This document shows, in pieces, positions 1-7,339 of a stretch of 64,000 nucleotides of DNA. Under the pieces are notes generated by a model that was given only the letters and a program-made list of their open reading frames with translations, searched no databases and was not told where the DNA came from. Positions within the stretch are counted from its first letter, which is position 1, and each line of letters starts with the position of its first letter. This DNA comes from Elioraea sp. (GTDB lineage: Bacteria; Pseudomonadota; Alphaproteobacteria; Acetobacterales; Acetobacteraceae): contig NZ_JALHPR010000008.1 of assembly GCF_022842375.1 (NCBI RefSeq), forward strand, positions 1 through 64,000, given 5' to 3'. A program made the position numbers and the translations under genes.

Positions 1-141
1 GAGCGCCCACACACGAGCCTGAACGGGCTTACGCCCGCAGCCTTTGCAACCCGCCCCACGCAGGGGCATAGACAGAACAGACCCTGCTTATGAACGAGGG
101 CAGCCTGGGGGCAGGGTCAGGGGCAATGAAGGGATGACACG
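1..141. other. intergenic leader before glycerol dehydrogenase
   Basis: No gene is visible in this stretch. It contains an inverted repeat, GACCCTGC at 80-87 and GCAGGGTC at 111-118, separated by 23 nt. This could be a leader hairpin or the end of an upstream unit outside the window. An AAGGGA sequence about 8 nt before the ATG at 142 serves as the ribosome binding site of the next gene. Confidence 0.4.
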
Positions 142-1212
142 ATGATGATGCGCGCCTTCGGTTCCCCGCGCCTCTACCTCCAGGGCCCCGGGCTTCTCGA
201 CCGCGCGGCCGAGGCGCTGGCGGCGATCGGGGCGCGGCCGTTCGCGGTGGTCGATCCCGTCGTGCTGGACCGGATGGGAAACCGCCTCTCGTCGGCCCTG
301 CCAGGTGCGACGCTCACGCGGTTCTCGGGCGAGATCACGGCCGCCGAAATCGACAGGCTTTCCGACGAGGCTAGGTCTGCGGGTCCGGGCGTGATCATCG
401 GCATCGGCGGCGGCAAGGCGATCGATACCGCCAAGGGTGTCGCGCTGACGCTCGGGCTTCCCGTCGCGATCATCCCGACCGCTGCCTCAAATGATGCGCC
501 GACGAGCAGGTTGATTGTCGTCTACGATGAGAACCACCGAATTTCCGAACTACGGCGCCTCCCCTCGAATCCCGATCTCGTGCTTGTCGATACCGCGATC
601 ATTGCCGCGGCGCCGAGGCGGCTTCTCGCGGCGGGTATCGGCGACGCGATGAGCAAGGCCTTCGAGGCGCATGCATGCGCCAATGCGGGTGGCATCAACT
701 TCTTCGGTGGCTCGCCGCCGATCGCGGCACTGGCGCTTGCCGACGCCTGCCTGGCGACATTGAAGCGCGATGCCGCCGCCGCCATTGACATCGCGGGAAC
801 AGGACAGCCGAATGCAGCGTTCGAGAACATCGTCGAGGCAGCGGTGCTGCTGTCGGGCCTCGGGTTTGAGGCAGGCGGTCTGAGCCTTGCACATGCGCTG
901 ACGCGCGGCTTCACGGCCCATCCCGCCACAGCCGCGGCGATGCACGGCGAGATGGTCGCCTACGGCACGATCGTGCAGCTCGTGCATGAGGCGCGGCCGC
1001 AGGCTGACTGCCTCGAACTCGCCCGGTTTGCGGCTGGGGTCGGCCTTCCTGTGACGCTCGCCTCGCTCGGCCTTCCTGCGCCGACGGACGCTGACCTGGA
1101 TGCGATCATCGCACCCACGCTCGCCGCGCCCCATATCCGGCATTTGCGCGCGCCGATCGACCGCATGATCCTTGCCGCATGCTTCCGCGAGGCCGACGCG
1201 TTGCTGGCATGA
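142..1212 (+). CDS. gldA: glycerol dehydrogenase, iron-containing ADH family
   Basis: NAD-dependent oxidation of glycerol (or a related polyol) to dihydroxyacetone is the family reaction, in the cytoplasm. The 356-residue length matches GldA. The GIGGGKAIDTAKG stretch (around residues 91-103) is the nucleotide-binding loop. The expected zinc ligands are visible as Asp168 (GIGDAMSKA), His251 (SLAHALTRG) and His268 (AMHGEMVAYG). Three ATG codons lie in tandem at 142, 145 and 148; 142 is chosen because AAGGGA lies about 8 nt upstream, but either of the other two would change little. It converges on the amidase at 1274. The 61-nt gap holds only a weak TGAGCG-ATG-CGCTCA hairpin at the stop codon. 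Substrate could differ from glycerol, since related proteins act on other diols. Confidence 0.92.
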   Translation: MMMRAFGSPRLYLQGPGLLDRAAEALAAIGARPFAVVDPVVLDRMGNRLSSALPGATLTRFSGEITAAEIDRLSDEARSAGPGVIIGIGGGKAIDTAKGVALTLGLPVAIIPTAASNDAPTSRLIVVYDENHRISELRRLPSNPDLVLVDTAIIAAAPRRLLAAGIGDAMSKAFEAHACANAGGINFFGGSPPIAALALADACLATLKRDAAAAIDIAGTGQPNAAFENIVEAAVLLSGLGFEAGGLSLAHALTRGFTAHPATAAAMHGEMVAYGTIVQLVHEARPQADCLELARFAAGVGLPVTLASLGLPAPTDADLDAIIAPTLAAPHIRHLRAPIDRMILAACFREADALLA

Positions 1213-1273
1213 GCGATGCGCTCACGCTCGGGTTGCGACACTCGGACGCACGCGGTCTGAGCCGCAATCCGCG

Positions 1274-2491
1274 CTACGGGGGCGGGAATGCGTACCGGGG
1301 CGCGGCAATCAGGGCGGCGAGGCGCAGCAGGGCAACGTCTTCCCCCTTCGCGCCCACGAGCTGAATGCCAACGGGCCGCCCCCGTGTATCGACGCCAGCG
1401 GGCACCGAGAGGGCGGGATGGCCCGTCAGGTTGAACACGCAGTTCGGCGAAGCCAGACAGTAGGCGATGCAGCCAGACTCGTCATCGGCATCGGGCAGGA
1501 GATCGAGGTGTCCGGCACAGAGGATTGCATCACAGCGCGACAGGATCGTATCGACGCGACCGGTCAGCGCCGCTCGCTCTGCCAGCGCGGATGCGCGTGT
1601 GGCCTTGTCCATCGCACGGCCTGGGCGGAGCCAGGCACGCAGACCCTCGCTCACCATTCCCGCAGGCGCGGCGAGCACGGCGGCATGCCGCTCGGCGGAT
1701 TCCGGCAGGGCAATGGCGCGGACCAGCGCGCGCGCCGCGTCGATGCCGATCGGCGCCTCTGCCAGGCTCAGCACTGCCCCGGCTGCTGACAGGCGACGCG
1801 CTGCCTCGGTCAGAGCCACGGCGATCTCGGGATGCGCGTCACGATCCCAGTTGCCGATCAGCGCGATGCGCGGATGGCGCGGCGGCGCGTGTTCCGCGGC
1901 GCCAAGGCGCATCGCCACGGTTGCGAGCAGCGCAGCATCAGCCCCGATCAGCCCGACATGATCCAGCGTGTCGGAATGCGCGAGAACGCCGTTCCGCGGG
2001 ATCAGATCGAAGCTCGGCTTGATGCCGATGACGCCACAGGCAGCAGCGGGGCAGCGCACCGACCCGCCCGTGTCGCCACCCAGTGCGACATCCGCCATCC
2101 CAGCCGCTACAGCGACGGCGGATCCGCTCGAAGAGCCGCCGACGAAGGCGCCGCGTGCGAAGGGGTGGGCGGGTGGTGGCGCGAGCGCGAGTTCCTGCAC
2201 CTCGCCAGTTCCCGCACCGAGTTCCCACGTCGAGACCTTGCCGAGCGGGACCGCGCCCAGCGACCGCAGACGCGCGACCACGGCGGCATCGTCACGTGCG
2301 ATGCTGCCTTTCAGCAGACGGCAATTCGCTTCCGTCGGCCAGCCCGCGACATCGATCGTGTCCTTCACCGCAACCGCGAGGCCCGCGAGCGGACCGGCGC
2401 AGCCATCGATCCCGTCTGCGAGATGCACGTAGGCGCGGAGCGCACCGTCACGCTCGGCAATCCGTGCGCGTGCCACCTTTGCGCCGATCAT
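1274..2491 (-). CDS. amidase signature family amidase
   Basis: Hydrolyses a carboxamide to acid and ammonia by a Ser-cisSer-Lys mechanism. The catalytic Lys43 (AVKDTIDVAG), the serine-rich GGSSSGSA loop (Ser120-122) and the nucleophile Ser144 (GGDTGGSVR) are all present, so it should be active. At 405 residues it is a little short for the family (about 450-500), mainly at the N-terminus. The ATG at 2491 is used because the ATGA overlap with the stop of the tctA remnant upstream gives translational coupling, and because an in-frame upstream extension has no family features. The natural amide is unknown. GatA is unlikely because gatB and gatC are not next to it. Confidence 0.9.
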   Translation of the reverse strand: MIGAKVARARIAERDGALRAYVHLADGIDGCAGPLAGLAVAVKDTIDVAGWPTEANCRLLKGSIARDDAAVVARLRSLGAVPLGKVSTWELGAGTGEVQELALAPPPAHPFARGAFVGGSSSGSAVAVAAGMADVALGGDTGGSVRCPAAACGVIGIKPSFDLIPRNGVLAHSDTLDHVGLIGADAALLATVAMRLGAAEHAPPRHPRIALIGNWDRDAHPEIAVALTEAARRLSAAGAVLSLAEAPIGIDAARALVRAIALPESAERHAAVLAAPAGMVSEGLRAWLRPGRAMDKATRASALAERAALTGRVDTILSRCDAILCAGHLDLLPDADDESGCIAYCLASPNCVFNLTGHPALSVPAGVDTRGRPVGIQLVGAKGEDVALLRLAALIAAPRYAFPPP

Positions 2492-3039
2492 CGCTCGACC
2501 GGGACGGGGGCGCGGGGGCGGCGGATGCCGGGTGCGACGACCAGAAGCAGAAGCAACAGGGCGCCGCCGAGCAGCACAGCGCTCACTGGCCGCTCGACGA
2601 ATACGGCGGCATGGCCACCCGAGATGAGCATCGCACGGCGGAAATTCTCCTCCATCAGCGGCCCCAGGATGAAGCCGAGCATCATCGGCGCCGGTTCGCA
2701 GCCAAGCTTTGCGAGAGCATAGCCGACGATACCGAAGCCGAGCATGAGCCAAAGTGCGACCAGGCTGTTCGATACGGCAAGCACGCCGACGCAGCATGTC
2801 AGCCCGATTACCGGTGCCATCACGCGATAGGGCGTTTCGAGCGCCTTTGCCCAGAGCCCGACAAGGGGAAGGCTGATCACGAGAAGCATCATGTTGCCGA
2901 CCCACATGCTCGCGATCACGCCCCAGAAGAGGGCCGGCTGTTCGGTGATCACCTTCGGCCCTGGCTGGATGCCATGGATCAGCATCGCGCCCGCAAGCAC
3001 CGCCATCGCCGCGTTGCCGGGAATGCCCATGGTCAGCAG
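2488..3039 (-). pseudogene. tctA: tctA remnant, C-terminal third of tripartite tricarboxylate transporter permease
   Basis: The reading frame encodes the C-terminal about 183 residues of a TctA-type large permease of the TTT family, which takes up tricarboxylates or other organic acids with a TctC binding protein and TctB. Recognisable family blocks are LLTMGIPGNAAMAVLAGAM, IHGIQPGP, EQPALFWG, GFILGPLMEENFRRAM and ERPVSA. TctA proteins are about 500 residues, so roughly 320 N-terminal residues are missing. TctA similarity begins exactly at 3039 (LLTMG), and the adjacent bases belong to a lysR fragment on the other strand. No tctB lies beside it. It is almost certainly non-functional, although its stop still overlaps the amidase start. 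Confidence 0.85.
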
Positions 3040-3320
3040 GGAGAGGTGCGGCTCGGCGCGATGGATGGCCTGGTCGATGGCATCCTGCGCGACGTGGTCG
3101 CCTCGTTCCATGCGACCCATCCGCACATCCACCTCTCAATCGAGGTGGGCGGCACCGGAGCTGGCCTGCGCGCTCTGCTCGCCGGCACGCTCGATGCGCT
3201 GCTCGCTTCAACCTGCCGGAGCGGCGTGAGTTTCGCGTGCTTGCTGCATGGAAGTTGCCATGCGGCGCTGTGATCGCGCCATCGCATCCGCTCGCCGGCC
3301 GCAGGCGGCAGCTGCTCTTC
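3040..3320 (+). pseudogene. lysR-type regulator remnant (effector-binding domain, frameshifted)
   Basis: Reading rightward from 3040 the translation is typical of the start of a LysR effector-binding domain: GEVRLGAMDGL, then FHATHPHIHLSI, then EVGGTGAGLRALLAGTLD. Near 3205 the frame breaks. From 3207 a different frame continues with LPERREFRVLAAW and CGAVIAPSHPLAGRR, which is the next stretch expected in the same domain, and ends at the TAG at 3333. The DNA-binding N-terminus and the last third of the domain are absent. It is therefore broken at the 5' end, by frameshift and at the 3' end. It abuts the tctA remnant base to base. Confidence 0.72.
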
Positions 3321-3331
3321 CCATTAGTGTT

Positions 3332-3769
3332 CTAGAGCACGACCTTCCGATCGATTCCAGTTGATCGGAACGTGCTCGAGCCGTCGATGCCGTAGTCGGC
3401 GAGCGCGGGCAGCATCGCTTCGATCACGAAATCGACGAAGGCGGAAGGTGCGTCGAGGTAGAACTCCCTGTCCGAGTAGCTGCCGACATGTGCCTTGACG
3501 CCGCGCGCCCCGAGCCATGCCGCGAGCTGCGTGAGTGCTGCTTCCGGCGCATCGTCGAGGAACGAGACCTGCGAGCGCAGCTTGTCCCCATCGCGGCTCA
3601 TGGTGTCGCTGCGGCTGAACTGGAGATCGACATTGGTGCCCGGCTGGCGCAGCCAGATCGATCGTTCCGTCCGCCGCAGCGTGATGAAGCCGAGCTCGCC
3701 CGTAAGCATGTCGACGACCGTCTCGAAGTGCCGCGCGTCGAGCCTGTTGGCAACATGGTTCAAGCGCAT
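3332..3769 (-). CDS. VOC (glyoxalase/dioxygenase fold) family protein
   Basis: A 145-residue protein beginning MRLNHVANRLDARHFE, which has the pattern of a vicinal-oxygen-chelate domain (beta strand with an early His, then a helix). Later stretches NVDLQFSRSD and EFYLDAPSAFVDFVIEAML fit the second half of one VOC module. VOC proteins include glyoxalases, extradiol dioxygenases and isomerases, and I cannot choose among them. The ATG at 3769 is preferred because GGGAGGG lies 7 nt upstream on the coding strand; an upstream in-frame start at 3808 has no such site. It converges on the lysR remnant. A GTGTGA/TCACAC dyad sits at 3785-3806 in its upstream region. Confidence 0.75.
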   Translation of the reverse strand: MRLNHVANRLDARHFETVVDMLTGELGFITLRRTERSIWLRQPGTNVDLQFSRSDTMSRDGDKLRSQVSFLDDAPEAALTQLAAWLGARGVKAHVGSYSDREFYLDAPSAFVDFVIEAMLPALADYGIDGSSTFRSTGIDRKVVL

Positions 3770-3869
3770 GCGGGTCCCTCCCCGGTGTGACTTCGCTCGA
3801 TCACACAACGATCACCAGCTTCGCGCGTGACATCCGCAACCCAGACGTGAACCGCTTGTACGGCAGGAA

Positions 3870-5060
3870 TCACCCACGCGCGGCAAGCACCCCGAGGGTG
3901 TGTTCGGCGATCATGCGCTCCTCGTCGGTGCGGCGAACCAGCACGCGGACTCCGGCGCCGTCGTGAGAGATCTCGGCGTCATTCGCGGCGTTGCGCGCCG
4001 GATCGACCGTGACGCCGATGAAACCGAGGCCGTCACAGATCCGGGCGCGTAGCCCGCGCGCGTTCTCGCCGATGCCGGCGGTGAAGACCAGCGCATCGAT
4101 CCCGCCGATCGACGCGGCGAGTGCCGCAATCTCCCGCCGCACGCGGTAAGCGAAATAGCCGAGGGCTCGCTCCGCCGCCTCGCCCCCTTCTGCTTCGATC
4201 GCGCGTACGTCACCCGAGATGCCGGACAACCCCTTCAGACCGCTGCCGTTGTAGAGAAGCTTCGTCACCTCGGCGGTGGTCATGCCGAGCGTATCGATCA
4301 TGTGCAGCACCACGCCAGGGTCGATCTGGCCGCAGCGTGTGCCCATCGGCACGCCGTCAAGCGCGGTGAAGCCCATCGAGCTTGCCTGCGCGTGCCCACC
4401 GGCGATGGCGCAAAGCGAGGAGCCGTTCCCGAGATGGCAGACGACGAGCCTGCCGCTGCCGAGCACTGGGTCCTCGGCCGCGATCCGGCGGGCGATGTAC
4501 TCGTAGGAGAGCCCATGGAAGCCGTATCGGCGGATACCGCGTGCGTGGTACGCGATCGGCAAGCCGAACGTATCGGCAACGAAAGGTTGTGTGCGGTGGA
4601 ATGCCGTGTCGAAGCAGGCGACCTGCGGCACGCCACGAAACCGCTTCGCCGCGGCGGCGATGCCGGCGAGGTTGTGCGGCTGGTGCAAGGGCGCGAGCGG
4701 TACGAGGTCCTGTAGCTCGGCCATCACGCCGACATCGATCAGTGTCGGCGCGGAGAAATCCGGCCCGCCATGCACGACGCGGTGGCCGACCCCGACGACG
4801 GGCCTGCCGTCGAGCATGCCGTCGAGCCAGGTGATGATCGCATCGAGCGCCGCGGCGTGGCTCGCCGGCGCGCCGCCACCCGCCCACCCCTCGGTGGCGA
4901 TCGTCTCGCCCTCCGCATTCCGGGCGATGAACCGTGGCGTCGCGCCGATGCCTTCGACCTGGCCGGCGCACTGCAACGTGAGCACACCCTTCGCTGCCGC
5001 GAAGGCCGCGAATTTGAGCGACGAGGATCCGGCGTTGAGAACGAGGATGATGCCGTTCAT
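3870..5060 (-). CDS. ackA: acetate kinase
   Basis: Catalyses acetate + ATP to acetyl phosphate + ADP (reversible), normally paired with phosphate acetyltransferase to interconvert acetate and acetyl-CoA. The 396-residue length is normal for the family. Signature segments are VLNAGSSSLKF at residues 6-16, VGHRVVHGGPDF, ACFDTAFHRTQP, YGFHGLSYEYIA, CHLGNGSSLCAI, GVPMGTRCGQIDPG and VFTAGIGENA near the C-terminus. The start ATG at 5060 overlaps the stop of the pta remnant (ATGA), so it was once the second gene of a pta-ackA operon. With pta reduced to a scrap, the kinase would have to work with a phosphotransacetylase encoded elsewhere, or handle acetyl phosphate from another source. Confidence 0.95.
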   Translation of the reverse strand: MNGIILVLNAGSSSLKFAAFAAAKGVLTLQCAGQVEGIGATPRFIARNAEGETIATEGWAGGGAPASHAAALDAIITWLDGMLDGRPVVGVGHRVVHGGPDFSAPTLIDVGVMAELQDLVPLAPLHQPHNLAGIAAAAKRFRGVPQVACFDTAFHRTQPFVADTFGLPIAYHARGIRRYGFHGLSYEYIARRIAAEDPVLGSGRLVVCHLGNGSSLCAIAGGHAQASSMGFTALDGVPMGTRCGQIDPGVVLHMIDTLGMTTAEVTKLLYNGSGLKGLSGISGDVRAIEAEGGEAAERALGYFAYRVRREIAALAASIGGIDALVFTAGIGENARGLRARICDGLGFIGVTVDPARNAANDAEISHDGAGVRVLVRRTDEERMIAEHTLGVLAARG

Positions 5061-5188
5061 CGCCCCCCCACTACCACCAGGCGTTGCCCTTTCGCCTGGG
5101 CGAGGTCGATTGCGTTCTGCACGATATCTGCCTTCGTCATCAGGTCCGTCGCGATGTTGATCGCCGCATCGCTGATGAGCAACTGCCC
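5057..5188 (-). pseudogene. pta: pta remnant (phosphate acetyl/butyryltransferase internal fragment)
   Basis: The 43 codons before the stop at 5057 read GQLLISDAAINIATDLMTK followed by ADIVQNAIDLAQAKG. This resembles the ITDAAINIAPDL-TKADI-QNAIDLA block of phosphate acetyl/butyryltransferases. Those enzymes have 300 residues or more (nearer 470 in the hydratase-fused form), and everything before and after this block is absent. The remnant overlaps ackA by ATGA, the usual gene order. The assignment rests on one block of about 30 residues, so it is probable rather than certain. Confidence 0.6.
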
Positions 5189-5398
5189 TTCGCGGCCAGG
5201 AGCGCCGCGCTCGCGTGCCGGGCTGAGGCACCGCCGCGCGCTCAAGCCACTCGCCCTTCGTCCCGCGGCAGCGACACCTTCGCTTCCGCGCGCGACCCGG
5301 CGCACGTGCACCGGCGCCGCCGGAAAAGAACATCGGGCAGCCGTCCGAGCAGCCCCCAGGCAAGCCCAGTCACCGGGCACTTGAAAATCATCGGTACT
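5189..5398. other. gene-poor stretch between pta remnant and RHH operator
   Basis: I recognise no protein in any frame here. A 49-codon frame from 5391 leftward to 5242 (beginning MIFKCPVTGLAWGLLG) shows no family features. This is probably decayed sequence from the same event that reduced pta, plus the 5' region of the rightward RHH gene. Confidence 0.4.
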
Positions 5399-5435
5399 CA
5401 TCCCAGTTACCATCCAGATGGATGGGAATGGGATG
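5399..5435. promoter_or_regulatory. nested dyad, candidate operator of the RHH regulator
   Basis: Two inverted repeats share one centre near 5417: an outer pair CATCCCA (5399-5405) / TGGGATG (5429-5435) and an inner pair CCATCC (5410-5415) / GGATGG (5420-5425) separated by AGAT. The site ends 9 nt before the ATG of the ribbon-helix-helix gene. RHH proteins commonly bind short inverted repeats cooperatively and repress their own promoters, so autoregulation is a reasonable inference. A structural role in the mRNA leader is the alternative. Confidence 0.55.
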
Positions 5436-5443
5436 GTGTGGGT

Positions 5444-5860
5444 ATGTCCGACAGCGCTCAACGCGTGAAGCATGGCTCAGACACGGAGAAGATCACGATC
5501 AACCTCGGCTATGTTGATCTCGGCCACATCGATCTGCTGGTGCAGGAGGGCTTCTATTCCAACCGCACCGACCTGATCCGAACCGCGATCCGCAACCAGC
5601 TCGAACGTCACGCCGATGCGGCGCGGCAGTCGATGGCGCGCAACAGGCTCGACCTCGGGCTGCGGCACTACGGCCGCGCCGAGCTTGCCGCGGCGCAGGC
5701 ATCCGGCCGGCCTCTGGAGATCCGCGTGCTGGGGCTCGTAAGGATCGGAGAGGATGTCAGCCCTGAGCTGGCCCGTTCGGCGATCGCCTCGATCTCCGTC
5801 CTCGGCGCCCTTCAGGCGAGCCCCGCGGTGAAGGCCGCCCTCGCCGACCGCATCCGCTGA
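5444..5860 (+). CDS. CopG/ribbon-helix-helix family regulator
   Basis: A 138-residue protein. Residues about 14-50 (KITINLGYVDLGHIDLLVQ, then FYSNRTDLIRTAIRNQLERH) form a ribbon-helix-helix DNA-binding unit: a short strand followed by two helices. The rest is helical, with a strand-like LEIRVLGLVRIGEDV segment that may bind an effector or mediate oligomerisation. The ATG at 5444 is chosen because the RHH strand lies near the N-terminus and GGGATGG precedes it. It is the first gene of a pair with the PHB-type esterase (106-nt gap), a pairing I recall from other alphaproteobacteria. It probably controls this pair through the dyad just upstream. No toxin gene is adjacent, so an antitoxin role is unlikely. 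Confidence 0.85.
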   Translation: MSDSAQRVKHGSDTEKITINLGYVDLGHIDLLVQEGFYSNRTDLIRTAIRNQLERHADAARQSMARNRLDLGLRHYGRAELAAAQASGRPLEIRVLGLVRIGEDVSPELARSAIASISVLGALQASPAVKAALADRIR

Positions 5861-5966
5861 CGATCAGTGGAACGCGCGGACGCAACCGCAGTGCACCACC
5901 AAAGATGGAGCCTTTCGCCCCGGCCCCTCGTGGCTGCCGGAACGCGGAGAACAGGAAGCTGAACAC

Positions 5967-7223
5967 ATGACCGTGCTTTCCCCATTATCCGCGCGCATGC
6001 TCGAGGCAACGCGCCTGACCCGCGAGGGTCGCTTGCAGGAGGCAACAGCCGTCCTGCAGCAGTCGCTCGCCCAGGGGGCGGAGCGGAACCCAGACGCGCC
6101 GCCCGACGCTTCCCCCCGCGCCAGCTATCCGCGTGCCGCGCCAGCCCGCGTGTTCGACGTCGATCCAGAGACGGGCAGGGTCGCCGGCCCACCCGACATG
6201 GGCGCACCAGGCGCGGCGAAGGGTGCCGCGCGTGACGCTCACGGGTCATCGTCCGCTCCACCCGCTGAACAGCGTGGGAAGCAGAAGCGTGCGCCGGGCG
6301 CGTGGAGCTTCGGGAAGGCAACGGCGTTTCGTATGCGCAGTACGACAACGACAATCGTCCCGCCGGGTGCGCAGTTCACCGACGAACGATTCGACGGCGC
6401 GCACGGCCACCGCATGTACAAGCTCTATACGCCGAGCACCCATCGCGGGGAGCCGATGCCGCTGGTGGTGATGCTGCACGGCTGCACCCAATCCGCGGAC
6501 GATTTCGCGATCGGTACCGGCATGAACCGCCTTGCCGAGGAGCACGGTGTGCTGGTCGCGTACCCCGAGCAGCTGGCGGCCGCGAACGCCAATCGGTGCT
6601 GGAACTGGTTTCGCTCGGGCGACCAGCAGCGCGATCGGGGCGAGCCGGCCCTGATCGCTGGTGTGACGCGTCAGGTGACGCGAGCGCATGCCGTCGATCC
6701 TGCGCGCATCTACATTGCCGGGCTATCCGCCGGCGGTGCGGCGTCGGCCGTGATGGGCATGGCCTATCCGGATCTCTACGCCGCCGTCGGCGTCCACTCC
6801 GGCCTGGCCTGCGGCGCGGCCCATGATGTGATGAGCGCATTCGCCGCCATGCGCGGCAGCGCGCCCGCGGGCGATCCCCGGCGATCGGGCGGAACCGCGC
6901 GGCGGCTCGTTCCGACGATCGTGTTTCACGGCGATGCTGACCCCACGGTCCATGAGCAGAACGGTCTCGCGGTCATGGAGCAGGCTGCGGCGGGCATTGA
7001 ACTGACCGCCACCACGCATCGCGGCCAGGTGCCCGGCGGGCGAGCCTATACACGCACCGTTCACGCCAGGATGGACGGCACCGCGGTCATCGAACGCTGG
7101 GCCGTGCATGACGGCGGGCATGCCTGGTCCGGCGGCGACGCGGCTGGTTCATTCACCGATCCGCAAGGGCCTGACGCGTCTCGCGAGATGCTGCGGTTCT
7201 TCCTGGACCACCGACTGCCCTGA
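5967..7223 (+). CDS. PHB depolymerase family esterase (LpqC/ferulic-acid-esterase-like)
   Basis: An alpha/beta-hydrolase of the extracellular PHB-depolymerase/LpqC group, which cleaves esters of hydroxyalkanoates or feruloyl-type substrates. Visible features are PLVVMLHGCTQSADDFA (oxyanion region), the nucleophile elbow GLSAGGAAS, the acid region VFHGDADPTVH and the catalytic His in HDGGHAW near the C-terminus. The first about 130 residues are a low-complexity, Pro/Ala/Arg-rich extension beginning with a helical MLEATRLTREGRLQEATAV segment. There is no clear signal peptide, so it may act inside the cell. The ATG at 5967 has GGAAG upstream. It follows the RHH gene and is probably co-regulated with it. 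The exact substrate is open. Confidence 0.88.
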   Translation: MTVLSPLSARMLEATRLTREGRLQEATAVLQQSLAQGAERNPDAPPDASPRASYPRAAPARVFDVDPETGRVAGPPDMGAPGAAKGAARDAHGSSSAPPAEQRGKQKRAPGAWSFGKATAFRMRSTTTTIVPPGAQFTDERFDGAHGHRMYKLYTPSTHRGEPMPLVVMLHGCTQSADDFAIGTGMNRLAEEHGVLVAYPEQLAAANANRCWNWFRSGDQQRDRGEPALIAGVTRQVTRAHAVDPARIYIAGLSAGGAASAVMGMAYPDLYAAVGVHSGLACGAAHDVMSAFAAMRGSAPAGDPRRSGGTARRLVPTIVFHGDADPTVHEQNGLAVMEQAAAGIELTATTHRGQVPGGRAYTRTVHARMDGTAVIERWAVHDGGHAWSGGDAAGSFTDPQGPDASREMLRFFLDHRLP

Positions 7224-7227
7224 GGGA

Positions 7228-7253
7228 TCGGGCGGGACGACCTGCCCGCCCGA
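7228..7253. terminator. hairpin between convergent genes, probable terminator
   Basis: A 9-bp perfect stem, TCGGGCGGG (7228-7236) and CCCGCCCGA (7245-7253), with an 8-nt loop starts 4 nt after the esterase stop. TCTTT follows about 6 nt later. It lies between the esterase and the convergent amidohydrolase and could stop transcription from the left. Confidence 0.6.
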
Positions 7254-7339
7254 CCTGGTCTTTCAGCGCAATGCCTCGGGACCTGGCACGCACCGCTCGG
7301 CGTGCCGGCCCGCCCCTGGCGTGTCATTCAGCGCCGCGT

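Noticed and set aside
3785-3806. GTGTGA/TCACAC dyad resembling a CRP site upstream of the VOC gene
   Set aside because: The spacer between TGTGA and TCACA is 10 nt rather than 6, so it is not a CRP-type site. It could still be some other operator, but nothing else supports it.
5242-5391. 49-codon frame on the minus strand upstream of the pta remnant
   Set aside because: No family features, Arg/Cys-rich and in decayed DNA; no ribosome binding site is evident.
5444-7223. Toxin-antitoxin module (RHH protein as antitoxin)
   Set aside because: The following gene is a PHB-depolymerase-type esterase with a full catalytic triad, not a small toxin.
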